Source: Lojkania enalia
Lineage: Eukaryota > Ascomycota > Dothideomycetes > Pleosporales
Direction: 5' to 3'
Assembly (NCBI GenBank): GCA_010094045.1
Contig: ML986818.1
Coordinates: 1-22,309, forward strand
Length of the DNA stretch: 22,309 bases
In this document: piece by piece, positions 1-10,779 of the stretch
Layout of the letters: each line of letters starts with the position of its first letter
How positions within the stretch are numbered: position 1 is the first letter of the stretch
Notes under the pieces: model-generated
The model's database searches: none
What the model was told of the DNA's origin: nothing
The model's input: only the letters and a program-made list of their open reading frames with translations
Translations under genes and position numbers: made by a program

Positions 1-2009
1 ATAGAAGTATAAGATATATAGTAAGTAAGTAAAGGCCGCTCACGCCTAAGAACTATAGATAAGGTATAGTATAGATAGATATCTATTATATAGAGGAGAA
101 AAGGAGAAGGTAGAATTCTTCCCACCTTAGTTAAAAAACTAAGCAGCCCCTAAGGCAATAACTATACTAAGAAACCAGGCAGGAAAGCTATTAGAAAGGT
201 TACTAGTATAGTACCTTTATATATAGTACTCTAAGCAGAGTTTAATAAAAAGAAGTTTAAAGTACTACTTAATAGTAGAGCTTTAGACACGTTTATATCA
301 GCGTAATAGGTTTATAAGAACAATATAGAGTAGAGGGAAAAAGTAGTACCTTATATAATATACCTAGTAGATAATAAGCTAATAGACTATAATAGAGGAG
401 TCGTATTAATAGAAACTAAGAAGTAAGCGTTTAACGTTATAGGATATACCGATATAAAGAGTATTAATATTATAAACCTAGGAAAATTTAATATATTACT
501 AGGCATAGACTAGCTAGCTAAATATAATTCTAGAGTAGATTAGTAGTAAGGGATAGTTTATAGGCTATAGAGCCGATCTAAGACGGAACGGGTAGTAGGA
601 TAGTATAAGATAAGGCGTTCTTCGGGTCTACAGTTAATATAGAGAGTATTAGCAGCTATAATAGCGAGATATCTTAAGAAGATAAAATAGATGCTAGGTA
701 TTATCGTAGTTTAAAAAGTGTATAAGGAACTATAGAATAATAGTATACTCTAAGAAATCTAAAAGAATTACAGCAAATTTATAGGGCTATATAAAGAAGT
801 AGAGAACGGAGGGTTACCTAAGTATAAGGAATATAACTATAAAATTATTATCGAGGATAAAAAGAAGCTGAAACCTAGTCTAATATATAACCTAAACTAA
901 GAATAAAGAGAAGAACTTAAAAAGTATATCTAAAAGAATTTAGTAAGAGGGTATATATAACTAAGCTAAAGTAAAATAGTATTACTAATATTATTCGTAC
1001 TTAAGAAAAACGGTAAACTAAAGTTGTATGTAGATTATAGATAGTTAAACAACGCAACTAAGAAAAATAGATACCTATTACCTAGGATAATAGAACTTAT
1101 AAGTTAGTTATAAGGAGCTAAGTAGTTTATAAAGTTTAATATAAGAGAAGAATACTACTAAATTCAGATAAAGGAGGGCTATAAATAGAAAACAGTATTT
1201 AAAATAAGAGAAGGTTTCTTTAAATACCTAGTAATACTATTTAGACTTATAAATATACCAGTAACCTTCTAAGCAGTTATAAATAATATATTAAGAAAAT
1301 ACTTAGATATATTTATAATAGTATACCTAGATAATATTCTAGTCTATATAAATAGATTACTAAGAGAGTATAAAGAACATATTAGAAAAGTACTAGAGAA
1401 ACTATAAGAGTATAAGTTACTTATAGCTCTAGAGAAATGCGAGTTTTATAAGATAGAAATAGGGTTCTTAGGGTTCTAGATATCTAGAGAAGGTATTAAG
1501 ATAGAATAAGAAAAGGTTAAAGCGATACTAGAATAGCTAGTACCTACCTTAGTTAAATAAGTCTAATCTTTCCTAAGCTTTACGAATTTCTACAGGAAAT
1601 TTATAAACGGGTACTCTAAAGTAGTAGTACCTTTAATAGAGGTTACTAAGAAAGAAAAAGGGTTTGAGTAGTAAAAAATGTAGTAAAAAGCCTTCGAGGA
1701 ACTAAAAGCTTACTTTACCTTAGTATTAATACTAAGGATACTAGACCTAGAGAAGTAATTCCGAGTGGAAACTAATACTTTAGATAAAGTAATAGGCGCT
1801 TACTTAAGTTAGTAAGATAAAGACGGAAAGTAGAGGCTACAAGCCTACTTTTTAAAGAAAATAAAACTAGAAGAACTTAACTACGATGTATATAATAAGG
1901 AACTGTTAGTAATAGTTAAAGCGTTAAGGGAATAGTAAATATATTTAGTAGGAACTAAATACCTATTCGAAATCTAGACAGATTATAAAAACCTTATATA
2001 TTTTACAAT
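1..2009 (+). pseudogene. Gypsy A pol, N-terminal part: protease, reverse transcriptase, RNase H
   Basis: One plus frame (codons starting at 1, 4, 7 ...) runs to the copia insertion with RIP-type TAA/TAG stops but no visible frameshift. The protease active site is at 265-282 and reads LLNSRA for an ancestral LLDSGA; a second protease block ILLGID follows at about 493-510. RT starts near 1000, with VDYRQLNNAT near 1030 and the catalytic box at 1324-1335 reading YLDN where YLDD is expected. KCEFYKIEIGFLGF follows near 1435. RNase H spans about 1740-2009, with FRVETNTLDK for FRVETDASDK, and ends at TDYKNLIYFT just before the insertion. Aspartate-to-asparagine changes are G-to-A transitions. Function was polyprotein processing and cDNA synthesis in the virus-like particle. 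It is inactive now. Confidence 0.88.
2005..2009. repeat. Target-site duplication of the copia element, left copy
   Basis: ACAAT here and ATAAT at 7279-7283 differ by one C-to-T of RIP type (CpA to TpA). Using this pair restores the gypsy reading frame (Phe-Thr-Thr-Thr-Lys-Glu-Leu). The base T at 2009 is shared between duplication and LTR start, so edges are uncertain by one base. Confidence 0.65.
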
Positions 2010-2135
2010 ATTAGAGCTAGCTAGCTCTAATAAGGATTGGAAAACTGCGTCTATTAACTAGAAATGTGAAACATGTTATATATATATCCCTAGACCTGCT
2101 AAGAGGCTAACTATAAATAGCTTAGCTATAATACA
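2009..2135 (-). repeat. Copia 3' LTR (left copy)
   Basis: Read on the minus strand it starts TGTATTATAG directly after the polypurine tract and ends CTCTAATA (ancestral ..CTCTAACA). It contains a perfect 20-bp palindrome at 2011-2030 at the end of the LTR. At 127 bp it is short for an LTR but within the range of copia elements. Confidence 0.88.
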
Positions 2136-2141
2136 CCCCCC
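2136..2141 (-). other. Copia polypurine tract
   Basis: Minus strand TTAGGGGGG abuts the 3' LTR start TGTATT. The run of six G is at 2136-2141. Confidence 0.7.
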
Positions 2142-2169
2142 TAACTATAGTAAATAGTAAAGCTGCCTT

Positions 2170-5100
2170 CTAGTTAACTAGTTTAGGTACTTCTATAAGA
2201 CCGAGCTGCTTTAAAAAAGGTAAAGTACTTCTACTTAAGTAGTACCTTTATAAGACTGTCTACTGGTATCTAGTTCGTCGGCTTCCAGCTAACCTATAAC
2301 CTTCCTGCTTTAACTTCTTATCAAATCTATATCTAATAAGTATCTATATAACGTAGCCTAGTCTATAGTCTATCTACTACTTTAGTAGTAATACCTACTA
2401 TCTGCTAATTGTTACAAAATAGCGTAGGGACTATTTCTATACTAAACCCTACGTAATTAAAGACCCTAGTCTACTATTATAGCTCGCTACCTGCTACGGA
2501 TAGAGCTAGTAGCTTAACTTTAGTTGTTAACTTGGTGACTGAGTACTATATTATTGCTTTCTAATCGATAGGCAGGTTATAGAGCTTAAATAGGTAGCCC
2601 TACAAGCTGTAACGCGTCTCTTAATTATCCGCGAATACTATATCTAATACTTTATAGAATAGTAGCTTATACTCGTTACTAAGGTAGATTATATTTTCTT
2701 AATCTAGTCTAGATACTTATAAGCCTAGCCCTCTCGTACTAATTATATATCTCTAGACGTACTCTACTACTCGAATATAACTCTATTCTAGATTCTTAAG
2801 ATAGGTTATTAGAGTTAAGTAAGCTTTTAAGATATCTAGGCGCGTATAAACTACTAGATATTCTAGAGATTTAACTAGCTACTAATAATATTTAGTTCTC
2901 TAATAGTTTAGCTCCTCTATATTTAATACTAGGTAGTTATCGACTAGAGGCACTATAAGATAGCTTCTCTACCCCTACTTTTACAGTCTATGCTTAGCTG
3001 CGATCTTATTAATAAACGAGTCTTAACTAAGCTAGATTCTACCTATATCCTAGTCTCGAACTATTCTAATTCCTAGGAACTACTAGAGTTATCTAAGTAA
3101 GCGTAGCTTATACTATAATTTTAAGCCTACTTTGAATTACTAATATATAGTAAGGTGGTCTAAGTAGACTAGAATAACTATATTATTAATATAGAAGAAT
3201 ACTATTAGGCTCTTACTTCTAAATAGATATAGGACCTTCTAGATTAGCTATAGTTCTAGTTTAAGCAGCGAGCTCTTAAGGTACTTATACTAGAGTAGAG
3301 GAGTATCTCTTAGGCTATAGAGAGCTTTCCTCATCTCTAGCAGCTTATCTAGCTTCTATATAAATCCTTCTAGTATATAGGCGTATATTAGTCTATCTAG
3401 TAGTATATTTAAGAAAGCGTTAGTAATATTGTATTAATAGGCGTATAGTCTAAAAGCTGCTACTAGAGTAACTAGGAATCAGAATACTCGTACTGCTAGA
3501 GTAGCTATATATATATCTCCCCAGTCCTACTATAGATCTTCTCTAATAACTAGCCTAGCTTTAAACTTATATAGATATCTATCCTCATTAAATTTGTATA
3601 CAAATACCTATATTAGTAGTAGAAGCTCGATCTCTAGCTATATACTAGCTCTAGTCTCTATTATATAAACTAGACAGCCCTTACTGCAGCAGCTCTAAAG
3701 CTCTACTATTACTGCTTTCTTAAATTTAATTCTAAATAGATACCTCTTAAACTACTTCTATTACTTTAGTAGAAGTAGTAGCTAATCTCTATATAGACTA
3801 ATCCTGGGCTAATTAGCTAGTATATTACTACTTATCTTCTACTATAATACTTCTATAAACGCTATATAGTATATATAGGGTATTCTACAAGTTCTAGTCT
3901 CTATAATATTTCTAGTATTAAGCTAACTACTAATTTCGTCGCGTCTGTTTGCATTATTTAATTATTAGTCTAGAGCCTCTACTTCTAGCTTAATCTAATA
4001 CTAGCCTTTAGAGAGGCTAGTTATTACCTCTAGATACTCGTCGTGATCGTCTTAACTATATAGTTCTAGAGTATCTTCTAGCGTTATAATGCCGCTAACC
4101 GCTAGATGCTCTACTCTAGCCGGCTTACTTAATTATTACTAACCTAGCTCCTACTTAAGCTGCTACTTAATCTACTACTCGAGCTTATTATCTAACGTCT
4201 CCTTGCGCGATTGAGAAGTTGATTAATCTAGCATCTATTTAAGCTCTATATTATTCAGCTTACAGCTCTCCTTAATATTAAGTACTACAGCTGCTAGACG
4301 CAGCGTCTACTTGTCTAGAAAGATAAGATCTTTATACGATTCTGCAGGTAGTAGGATAATATCTCTAGTCTTAATAACTCTATCTAGCTCTAACATCTAG
4401 ATGCGATAGATATTTATAGAGTTATATTCTATAAAACGTCCGATCAGCGTATAAGATTATAGCTTCTCTTTCTAATATAGGTAATAATTTAGGATATATG
4501 CTTTAGCTTCTAGTACGCTAAGATAAGCTACTAACGGTCTAGTTCCGCGTATTACCTTATATAGGGTGTACTAGTTTAGAGCTTCGGTCGGCGTGCGATT
4601 AAGGAGATAGACTACTAAGAGCAGGTACTCGTTTAATACCTCTATTAGTAGCCCTGCGTCTATCCTTATAACTCTTTCCTATACGACTAGCGACTGCCCT
4701 ACTCTCTCTATTAGACTATTCTACTCCTTAGTATACTCTACTTATAGTTCTACTAAGATTCCTAGGTCCTTAAAGATATTAAGTATCTTAGAATATCCGC
4801 GCTTACTATTAAGTCTAATAGCTTTAACCTATATATTAAACTAAACTTTAAGCTTAACTAACAATCTCTACACTATATATTATAGCGTTATTATATTCTT
4901 ATTTAGTAGGTAGTAGGTCTTATACTATCTACTATACTAGTAGACTATATAGAACATCTAGAAATCTCTATTATAGTAGCACTCTAACCGATCGCGTATC
5001 TAGACTAAATCTATCTCTAGTCTCTTAAATAGTCCCTAAGCTAGTTCCTAAGGAGCTCTTCTATTTACTATCTTATAGAGCTTAGACTAGATATAGATAG

Positions 5101-6955
5101 TATATTCTATCTACTTTAGAGCTTGATTTCTCTACTACTGCTACTATACCCTCTACTACTACTTAATTAACTTAAGCCTGTTAATATAAGTAGGTAGATA
5201 AGTAATTGCCTTCTAACTAATATAGCCGAATACCCTATAAGCTTATATAGGTGTAAGTTCTAGCTGCTTACGAGCTGTATAGGAAGGCCTTAATCTATAC
5301 TATACTATATATACTAATAGAGATAGTTGTATACTATTCTCTATATCTATTAGCTAATATCTAGATATATACCTAAGATAATATATAATATTCGATAGAT
5401 CTATCTAATATAGATAGTCTCGTTCTAAGTTAAAATAAATCCCTACTATACTATAGTATAAGAGATTAACTATGCTTATAAACATCTCTAGGATATATAT
5501 TATATACGAGAGTAGGATAGTCTTAATTCTAGTAGGCGTCTACACCTATAACTAGACTTCTTTCTATTCTCGAATTAACAGCAGCTGTCCCCCTATATAT
5601 ATATAGTCGTCTAGTCCAGGCTGTTATATTATTCTCCAGCTATAAAACTTGCTGTTAGTAATATAAGTATTTAAGCTAGAGTCTATAATCCATCTATTAA
5701 GTAGTAATAGCTAATACTAATACTACTTAGCCTATACAGCTCTAAGTTATAGAGCTGAAACTACTATAGAGTTTACTAATCGACTTAGGTTTAGAGCTGC
5801 TATCGCAGCTAGTCCTAATAGTTAACACCCGTTGTTCTATCTTTTTATTATACTTAATACTAGCGCTAAAACTATCGTAAAGCCTATAGAGCCTACTAAT
5901 ACTGTTAGTTACTTCTTAGTATTATAGAGTACCTTTAACCTAGAAGATTTTAATGTCTTAAGCTCCTAGAATCTCTACTTAATATTTTAATCTAGCTACC
6001 AGCCTAATAAGTGTAGCGCTGAGTTAATATATAAATACTATTTAAATTTGTAACTATCTCTGTAGAGGTAGACTATCTATCTTAATTACTAAGGTTTCTA
6101 GCTGCTGTTAGTCTACTGCAACTACTATAATTACTATAGTATAATACTAAGCGTTGCGAACGTTTCTAGCTCTAATATAACCGGTCTAGTGCGACGATAG
6201 TATGACGCATACTACGCCACCAGGTCTAAGATGCTTATATATGGCCTATCGTCTGCTTCAGACTTGATAAGCAGCGATAGCTTATTTGCTGCCCAGCTAT
6301 CGTCCAAGCTCTTAACTGCGAGAATAAAGTCCTACTAAGCTTAATTCCCCTATACTTCTAGTATGCTCGCTAGGCTTATAACGCGCGTCGTTTCAAGCCA
6401 ATCCTCAAACTAGGTATCCAGGTTCCCCTTTCTTAGTCGTGTCTTAAGCGTCTGGTATTGAGCCTGCAGCTGTATACTGCGCTCAACTTTACTTAGGTAG
6501 AGATGCTTCTTAAAAATCTATAGTCGATCGTACGCAGTCTTACAGTCTGCAATTAGATAGATATATCGAGCTACTATTATCCTTGATATCTCCTGCGTAA
6601 ATTCCCTGAGAGCTTTCTCTTTCTGCAGCCACCGCGCCTTACTATAGCTATACGTCCTATACCAGACTTCATATCTTACCAATTCTTGATTAGTCAGATC
6701 CATAATATCCACTTCAGTATCTACTGCCTTAGTATTGCTATCTATCCTGTAGAAATCTCCGAACTACTTCTTAATCAGCTTCTTAATGTCTAGTCGAAGG
6801 ACTAGCTTCTTATTAAGGTCTGGGTCCATGTATTTCCAGAGCTGGTTCTGGTCCGCGCTGTCCTTCTATAGAAACAGCTACTATATCTAGTACTCTAGCT
6901 TATTAAGAATAACCGTAGCCTTAGTAATAAGCAGGTCTGATTCTATTATCTTTTT
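2170..6955 (-). pseudogene. Copia gag-pol polyprotein (RIP-degraded)
   Basis: One minus frame carries the whole protein, about 1590 codons. Gag is at about 6955-6100 (N-terminal ATG not found; DLLITKATVILNKLE near 6930, then WKYMDPDL near 6840). A zinc knuckle lies near 6060 with its cysteines mostly mutated. The protease DSSLNTYI, for DSGSNTHV, starts at 5683. Integrase runs from about 5100 to 4300 (VEYTKEQN at 4738; VVYLLNRTPTEALN near 4600). RT runs from about 3600 to 2950, with ARLVIREDLQQDWGD near 3560, FLNILLDRLIYAY near 3400 and the catalytic box YINN at 3193-3182 for YVDD. RNase H spans about 2640-2220 (FCNNQQIV near 2415). Near 2213-2218 a run of six T appears to carry a one-base indel, after which the frame ends at TAG 2172-2170. 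A single gag-pol frame is typical of copia. Confidence 0.88.
6518..6712 (-). pseudogene. Longest stop-free piece of the copia gag
   Basis: This is a 64-codon stretch with ATG and stop, in phase with the copia polyprotein and therefore a fragment of gag, not a gene. It includes LTNQELVRYEVWYRTYSYSK and a helical charged stretch (WLQKEKALREFTQEISRI) typical of fungal copia gag. The same frame continues upstream (WKYMDPDLNKKL) and, after the TAG, downstream (VERSIQLQAQYQTLKTRLRK). The stop at its end is best read as a mutated Gln or Trp codon. This part of the window keeps more CpA/TpG than elsewhere, which explains why it stayed open. Confidence 0.85.
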
Positions 6956-7139
6956 AATATACTATATCGCGTTAATCTGTCAAGGTCTCTACTATAACTA
7001 GTTCTAAGCTCTCTAGCTTCTTAGCTAGTCTAGCGACGTTAAGGTAACTAAGGTCTTAATAAACAAGATATAATTAACTAAGCCTATATTAATCAGCTCT
7101 AGTCTATCTATATAGAATATAGTAGTAGTTAAAGGGCTT

Positions 7140-7152
7140 CCGGGCTTATAAC
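7140..7152 (-). other. Copia primer-binding site, initiator tRNA-Met half-molecule type
   Basis: Minus strand reads GTTATAAGCCCGG directly after the 5' LTR. With one RIP change reversed (TAA from TGA) it contains GTTATGAGCCC, the complement of the anticodon loop and stem of eukaryotic initiator tRNA-Met (..GGGCUCAUAAC..). Copia-type elements are known to prime from such a cleaved initiator tRNA rather than from the tRNA 3' end. The match is seen; the priming mode is inferred from known copia biology. Confidence 0.7.
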
Positions 7153-7279
7153 TGTTAGAGCTAGCTAGCTCTAATAAGAATTAGAAAACTGCATCTATTA
7201 ACTAGAAATGCGAGATATACTATATATATATCCCTAGACCTGCTAAGAAGCTAACTATAAATAGTTTAGCTGTAATATA
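7153..7279 (-). repeat. Copia 5' LTR (right copy)
   Basis: It aligns without gaps to 2009-2135. The minus-strand end is intact here as CTCTAACA (7153-7160), next to the primer-binding site. The same perfect palindrome is at 7155-7174. Confidence 0.88.
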
Positions 7280-7283
7280 TAAT
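7279..7283. repeat. Target-site duplication of the copia element, right copy
   Basis: ATAAT is the partner of ACAAT at 2005-2009, and the interrupted gypsy pol resumes in phase from here. The edge is uncertain by one base. Confidence 0.65.
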
Positions 7284-8910
7284 AATAAAAGAACTTATAG
7301 GAAAATAAATATAATAGGTAGAATAGTTAGTAGACTATAACTTTAGAATAATATACTAGAAAGGGTTAGAAAATATAGTAGTAGACGTACTAAGTTGTAG
7401 AGCCGACTATATAACTAAAGAAAAATATAAAAGAGATACGATCCTAAAATAGAAATTAAATAGATTTCTTATATATAACTACCTATAAGTTACCCAAGTT
7501 ATAAAACTAACTATACTAGAGTAAAACTAGTAATAGAAGCTAAGAGATATATAGATAGTAGAGCGATATCTAATAAGTAGTAACGAAATAAAAGTAATTA
7601 AAAACGTAACTTAAAGACAACTATATATATACCTATATATATAAAAGTAGATAATAAAAGAATTATATAAATCGCTAGAATAGGAGTACTTAGGAGTAGC
7701 AGAGATAGAGTAAAGGCTAAGGAAGAGCTTTACTCTTACTAACGCGAGAAAGGAAGTATAAAATATACTAAACAAGTGTTTAGAATGTAGAAAGAATAAG
7801 GCTATAAGGTATAAGCCTTATAAATTCTTACAGCTATTAGAAGCACTTAAAAGATTATAGGAATAGATTATAATCGACTTTATAACTAAGTTATTAGAGT
7901 CTATAGAACTAGGGTTAGAAAGAAGATATAATACGATTATAAATATTATAGATTAATTAACGAAATATATATACTTTAGACTAGTATTAGAAACTATAAT
8001 AGTATCTAAACTAGTATATAAGTTATTATATATAATATTTACGGAATATAGAGTCCTAAAGTATATTACCTTAGATAGAGATAAGTTGTTTATATCTAAG
8101 TACTAGTAAGAATAGATAGGAAAAATAGAAATCTAATAATAGATGTTAACTAGCTTCTACCTATAGATAGACGGTTAGATAGAACGAGTTAACTAGAGTT
8201 TAAAAACGTATCTAAGGATATATATTAATAAATAATAAGATAATTAAGTTAAATTATTACTTATAGTATAGATAGCCTATAATAAAATAACCTAAAATAC
8301 AATAGGAACTATATCTTTTAAAGCTAACTATAAACGAAAAGCTATTATATATTAGGAATAGAATAAGAAAGAGTCTCCAGTTCTACTAGTAAACTAGAAA
8401 GCTAGAGAAATAAAAGAAATCTATAATTAGCTTAAAGAAAAGATTTAGTTAAGAAACCTTAAAATAGTAGAATAAGCTAATAAGTTAAGGGTTAAGAGAT
8501 TAACCTTTAAGGAGGGGGGTAAAGTTTTCCTATCGACAAAAAACTTGAAGACTAAGAGGCTTATAAAAAAGCTGGATTATAAGAGGATAAGACTATTTCT
8601 AATTAAGGAATAGATTAGACCTATAAATTTTAAACTAAGGCTACTAGAAAATATAAAAATACACCCAATATTTTACAAATTAAAACTAGAACTAGTACTA
8701 GACGATATACTACTATAAGAAACTATTAATATAGAACTAGAATAGGAATATAAAGTAGAATATATACTAGTAAAGAAACGGTTCAGACGTTAGTAGAAAT
8801 ATCTAGTAAAGTAGAAAGGATACCTATAGGAGGAAAGTTTATAGGAACTAGTATAGAATCTAACCAACTATACTATAAAGCTGAAGGAGTTTTACTAGAA
8901 GGCTAGAACG
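7284..8910 (+). pseudogene. Gypsy A pol, C-terminal part: end of RNase H, integrase, chromodomain
   Basis: This continues the same frame as 1-2009 after the copia insertion. The HHCC zinc-binding domain shows CLEC with cysteines at 7777 and 7786. The integrase core has its first Asp at 7876 (DFITKL), the second at 8074 (LDRD for SDRG) and Glu at 8182 (IDGQIERVNQ for TDGQTERVNQ). That spacing is D,D35E, so the catalytic triad is still readable. The C-terminal integrase barrel lies at about 8510-8700 (VFLSTKNLKTKR). A chromodomain follows at about 8740-8870 (EYKVEYILVKKRFRR, then YLVKWKGY with W as TAG). Chromodomains of such elements are thought to bind methylated H3K9 and steer integration into heterochromatin. 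RIP stops are frequent. Confidence 0.87.
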
Positions 8911-9710
8911 ACGGGTTATTAAGTAGAGTTTAGTTAGGAAGTAATAGTAGTAGTAATATAAAAGGAACCCTTTATACAGAACTCGGAACGATAGTAGAAG
9001 GTACCTTGGATATAGTAGACCTCCTCTCCTCCTCCTCTAACTTCTCTTACTCTTCTATCGACTTTACCTCTTATTTACTAAGATTAAAACTATACTCCTC
9101 TAAAGAACGAACGCGCTTCTTAGTATATTTTAGATAAGAAAGAGCCGCCTAATAGTAACGCGCGGATTCCTCTAGGCGATAAATCCCCTCTTCTTTAACA
9201 GCTATAAAATCTTAATAGGTAGAGGTAGACTTCTTATAGGCCTTTAATATATTTGCTAAGAAACGGCGAAGGGTACCCTTAGTTAGAGAGAGATTATAAG
9301 ATAAACCCCGAGAAAGATATTCTCTATATATAAAAGAAAAGGCAGTATTACTATAGTAGTCGCGGTTTATAGACTAATAGTTTAAATAATAGTAAGGCGG
9401 ATCTATTATAATACCTAGTAAAAGAATTAAGAAACTAGTACGGTAATTATAGGTAGAAGTATTCTCGCGTTAAACCTTTAGTATAGTAGAAGGGAAAAAA
9501 GAAGAAGAACCGGGCTATACTCGCGAGTTGAGTAGGGCCTACTAGAATATATAAAGCACCAACCCCAGAATAGGAAAATATAGACGCGGCCTTATAGTAT
9601 ACCTATACTAAGTATATTAGAAGCTAGAATAAGCTGTTAATAATAGTAAGATACTACACCTAGACGGAATAGGTAAAATAATAGATTAGAGAGCTTCGAG
9701 ATAAACCTAT
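8911..9710 (+). pseudogene. Gypsy A, long reading-frame extension between chromodomain and polypurine tract
   Basis: The pol frame continues in phase for about 265 codons after the chromodomain, up to the polypurine tract. It has a Ser/Pro/Leu-rich stretch coded by a pyrimidine tract (about 9018-9062, SSPPPPLTSL), then a mixed charged region with Arg/Lys-rich segments (about 9490-9515, KGKKKK) and a recognisable protein-like end (APTPEQENID near 9560; VKQQIRELRDKP near 9675-9710). The in-phase TAA/TAG codons fit Gln or Trp codons hit by RIP, but the real stop cannot be told apart from these. I do not recognise a domain. It may be a C-terminal tail of the polyprotein or a small separate 3' ORF. 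The frame continuity and composition are seen; coding status is inferred. Confidence 0.5.
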
Positions 9711-9725
9711 AAAAGGGGGGGCGGG
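9711..9725 (+). other. Polypurine tract of gypsy A
   Basis: AAAAGGGGGGGCGGG lies directly before the LTR start at 9726. Purine tracts here prime plus-strand cDNA synthesis. Confidence 0.6.
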
Positions 9726-10265
9726 TATTATAAATATAGAATGCTAAGAGGTACTACCTCTATAGCTAGGGCTTAATCTAATATTAGCTACTATAGAGGT
9801 CGACTTAGACGAGAACCGATAAGATAATAATAAGTAGGAGTATATTAGGAACTAGTTATTAAATAGTAAGTAGTAGGACTACGGGAACTAGGGAGATAAT
9901 TAGTTAGATAATAAAGTATAGTACAACCTATACACGTAACTATAGCAGAAGTATTAGGTATAGTAGGACGAGTCTAACAGACCTAACAGACCTGATAAAC
10001 TAGGCTTAGTAGTCTTAGACTTAGCTATATAAGATAGAGGATTTTTCTACTAAGATTAAGTCCTTTATAGTTATTCTCGTAGATTTATCTTATTACTCTA
10101 TTAGACTTCCGAATATACTTATTACATTCGAAGAACCGGCGAACCTAATACTCTCTCTTTACTAAAGCTACTACTTCTAACCAACCTAATATAAATAAGG
10201 CCCCGGCGCGTGTACGACTGCAATAGCGGTTATTATATATACCTATAGTATATAGGTTAGTAACA
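9726..10265 (+). repeat. 3' LTR of gypsy A (about 540 bp)
   Basis: It starts TATTATAAATA (ancestral TGTTA..) right after the polypurine tract and ends GTTAGTAACA at 10265, giving TGTTA/TAACA inverted ends. The right edge is well fixed, because B1 protease homology starts at the next base. A TATAAATA box lies at 10190-10197, consistent with an LTR promoter. The partner LTR is outside the window, so the left edge rests on the PPT and the terminal motif only. Confidence 0.55.
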
Positions 10266-10779
10266 ATATATTTATAACTATCCTAGAATTAACTAGTATT
10301 TTTCTAGTATAATTATATAAAAATATACTATCTCTAAATAGTTTAAGTATTAGAAGGTTAAAGTAATTAAATAGGAGATAGTCCCTCTATAAAAGACTTC
10401 TCTATTAAAGCTAGTTAGGTATAGATTATATAGAAGTTATATCTTTTAGAGTTTTAGGGTATATATAAGGTCTCTATAGATATAGCTATAACTAGTAGTC
10501 CTAGTATTAATAAGAATATTAATATCTTACTAGACTAGGTCTTTAATAGATTAAGAAAGGAGCTAGAATCTAGTAGTTCTATAACTATTTCTATAGAGGC
10601 TAGTTCTATAAATATATAGAGATTTAGTATAAGCGTAGTCTTAAAAAGTAATTTACTTCTAGAATAGGCCTTTTAGTAATATTCTAGTTAATAAGACTAG
10701 CTACGTTTAGAAGTAAGAATAATAGCCTTATTTATAGGATAATAAGTATATTAAGAATTAGTTAGAGGATTAGTTAGAG
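10266..10779 (-). pseudogene. Gypsy B1, gag-protease linker and truncated protease
   Basis: This aligns to 17850-18360 of B2. At its left end the minus strand reads toward the protease active-site region (LVNSRIVIN, for LIDSGA..) and breaks off at 10266 where the A LTR begins. It is too short to have any function. Confidence 0.65.

Larger units (their letters stand above)
2009..7279 (-). mobile_element. Ty1/copia retrotransposon, nearly complete, minus strand
   Basis: It has two 127-bp direct repeats (2009-2135 and 7153-7279) flanking a minus-strand gag-pol frame, with a primer-binding site next to the right (5') LTR and a G-rich polypurine tract next to the left (3') LTR. Domain order gag - zinc knuckle - protease - integrase - RT - RNase H is that of Ty1/copia. 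It lies between the two halves of gypsy A's RNase H. Removing it together with one copy of a 5-bp duplication (ACAAT/ATAAT) rejoins the gypsy frame exactly. I count 13 differences between the LTRs, all transitions, so LTR divergence reflects RIP rather than age. Confidence 0.92.
1..10265 (+). mobile_element. Ty3/gypsy chromovirus 'A', 3' part, interrupted by a copia element
   Basis: The left end runs off the window (gag and 5' LTR missing). Seen in one plus frame: aspartic protease, reverse transcriptase, RNase H, integrase, chromodomain and a C-terminal extension, then a polypurine tract and an LTR ending at 10265. The order PR-RT-RH-IN-chromodomain is that of Ty3/gypsy chromoviruses. Positions 2009-7279 are a later copia insertion. 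The base after 10265 begins sequence matching the protease region of a B-family gypsy (compare minus-strand copy of about 18343-18360), so A itself sits inside B1; the 5 bases at 10266-10270 (ATATA) would be its right target duplication. Stops from RIP occur throughout, so it is dead. Confidence 0.85.

Noticed and set aside
2001..2008. Alternative copia target duplication TACAA / TAATA (strict TG..CA ends)
   Set aside because: It needs two transversions and leaves the gypsy frame out of phase, while ACAAT/ATAAT needs one RIP change and restores it.
3520..3530. Alternating TA runs as functional microsatellites
   Set aside because: ATATAT runs occur everywhere here and are the expected product of RIP on AT-rich sequence.
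6518..6712. Small ORF of 64 codons as an independent gene or secreted effector
   Set aside because: It is in phase with the copia gag on both sides, has no signal peptide, and its start and stop fall inside the polyprotein.
8740..8870. Chromodomain as a host heterochromatin protein (HP1-like)
   Set aside because: It is fused in frame to the integrase C-terminus; the same holds at 13177-13300 and 21790-21930.
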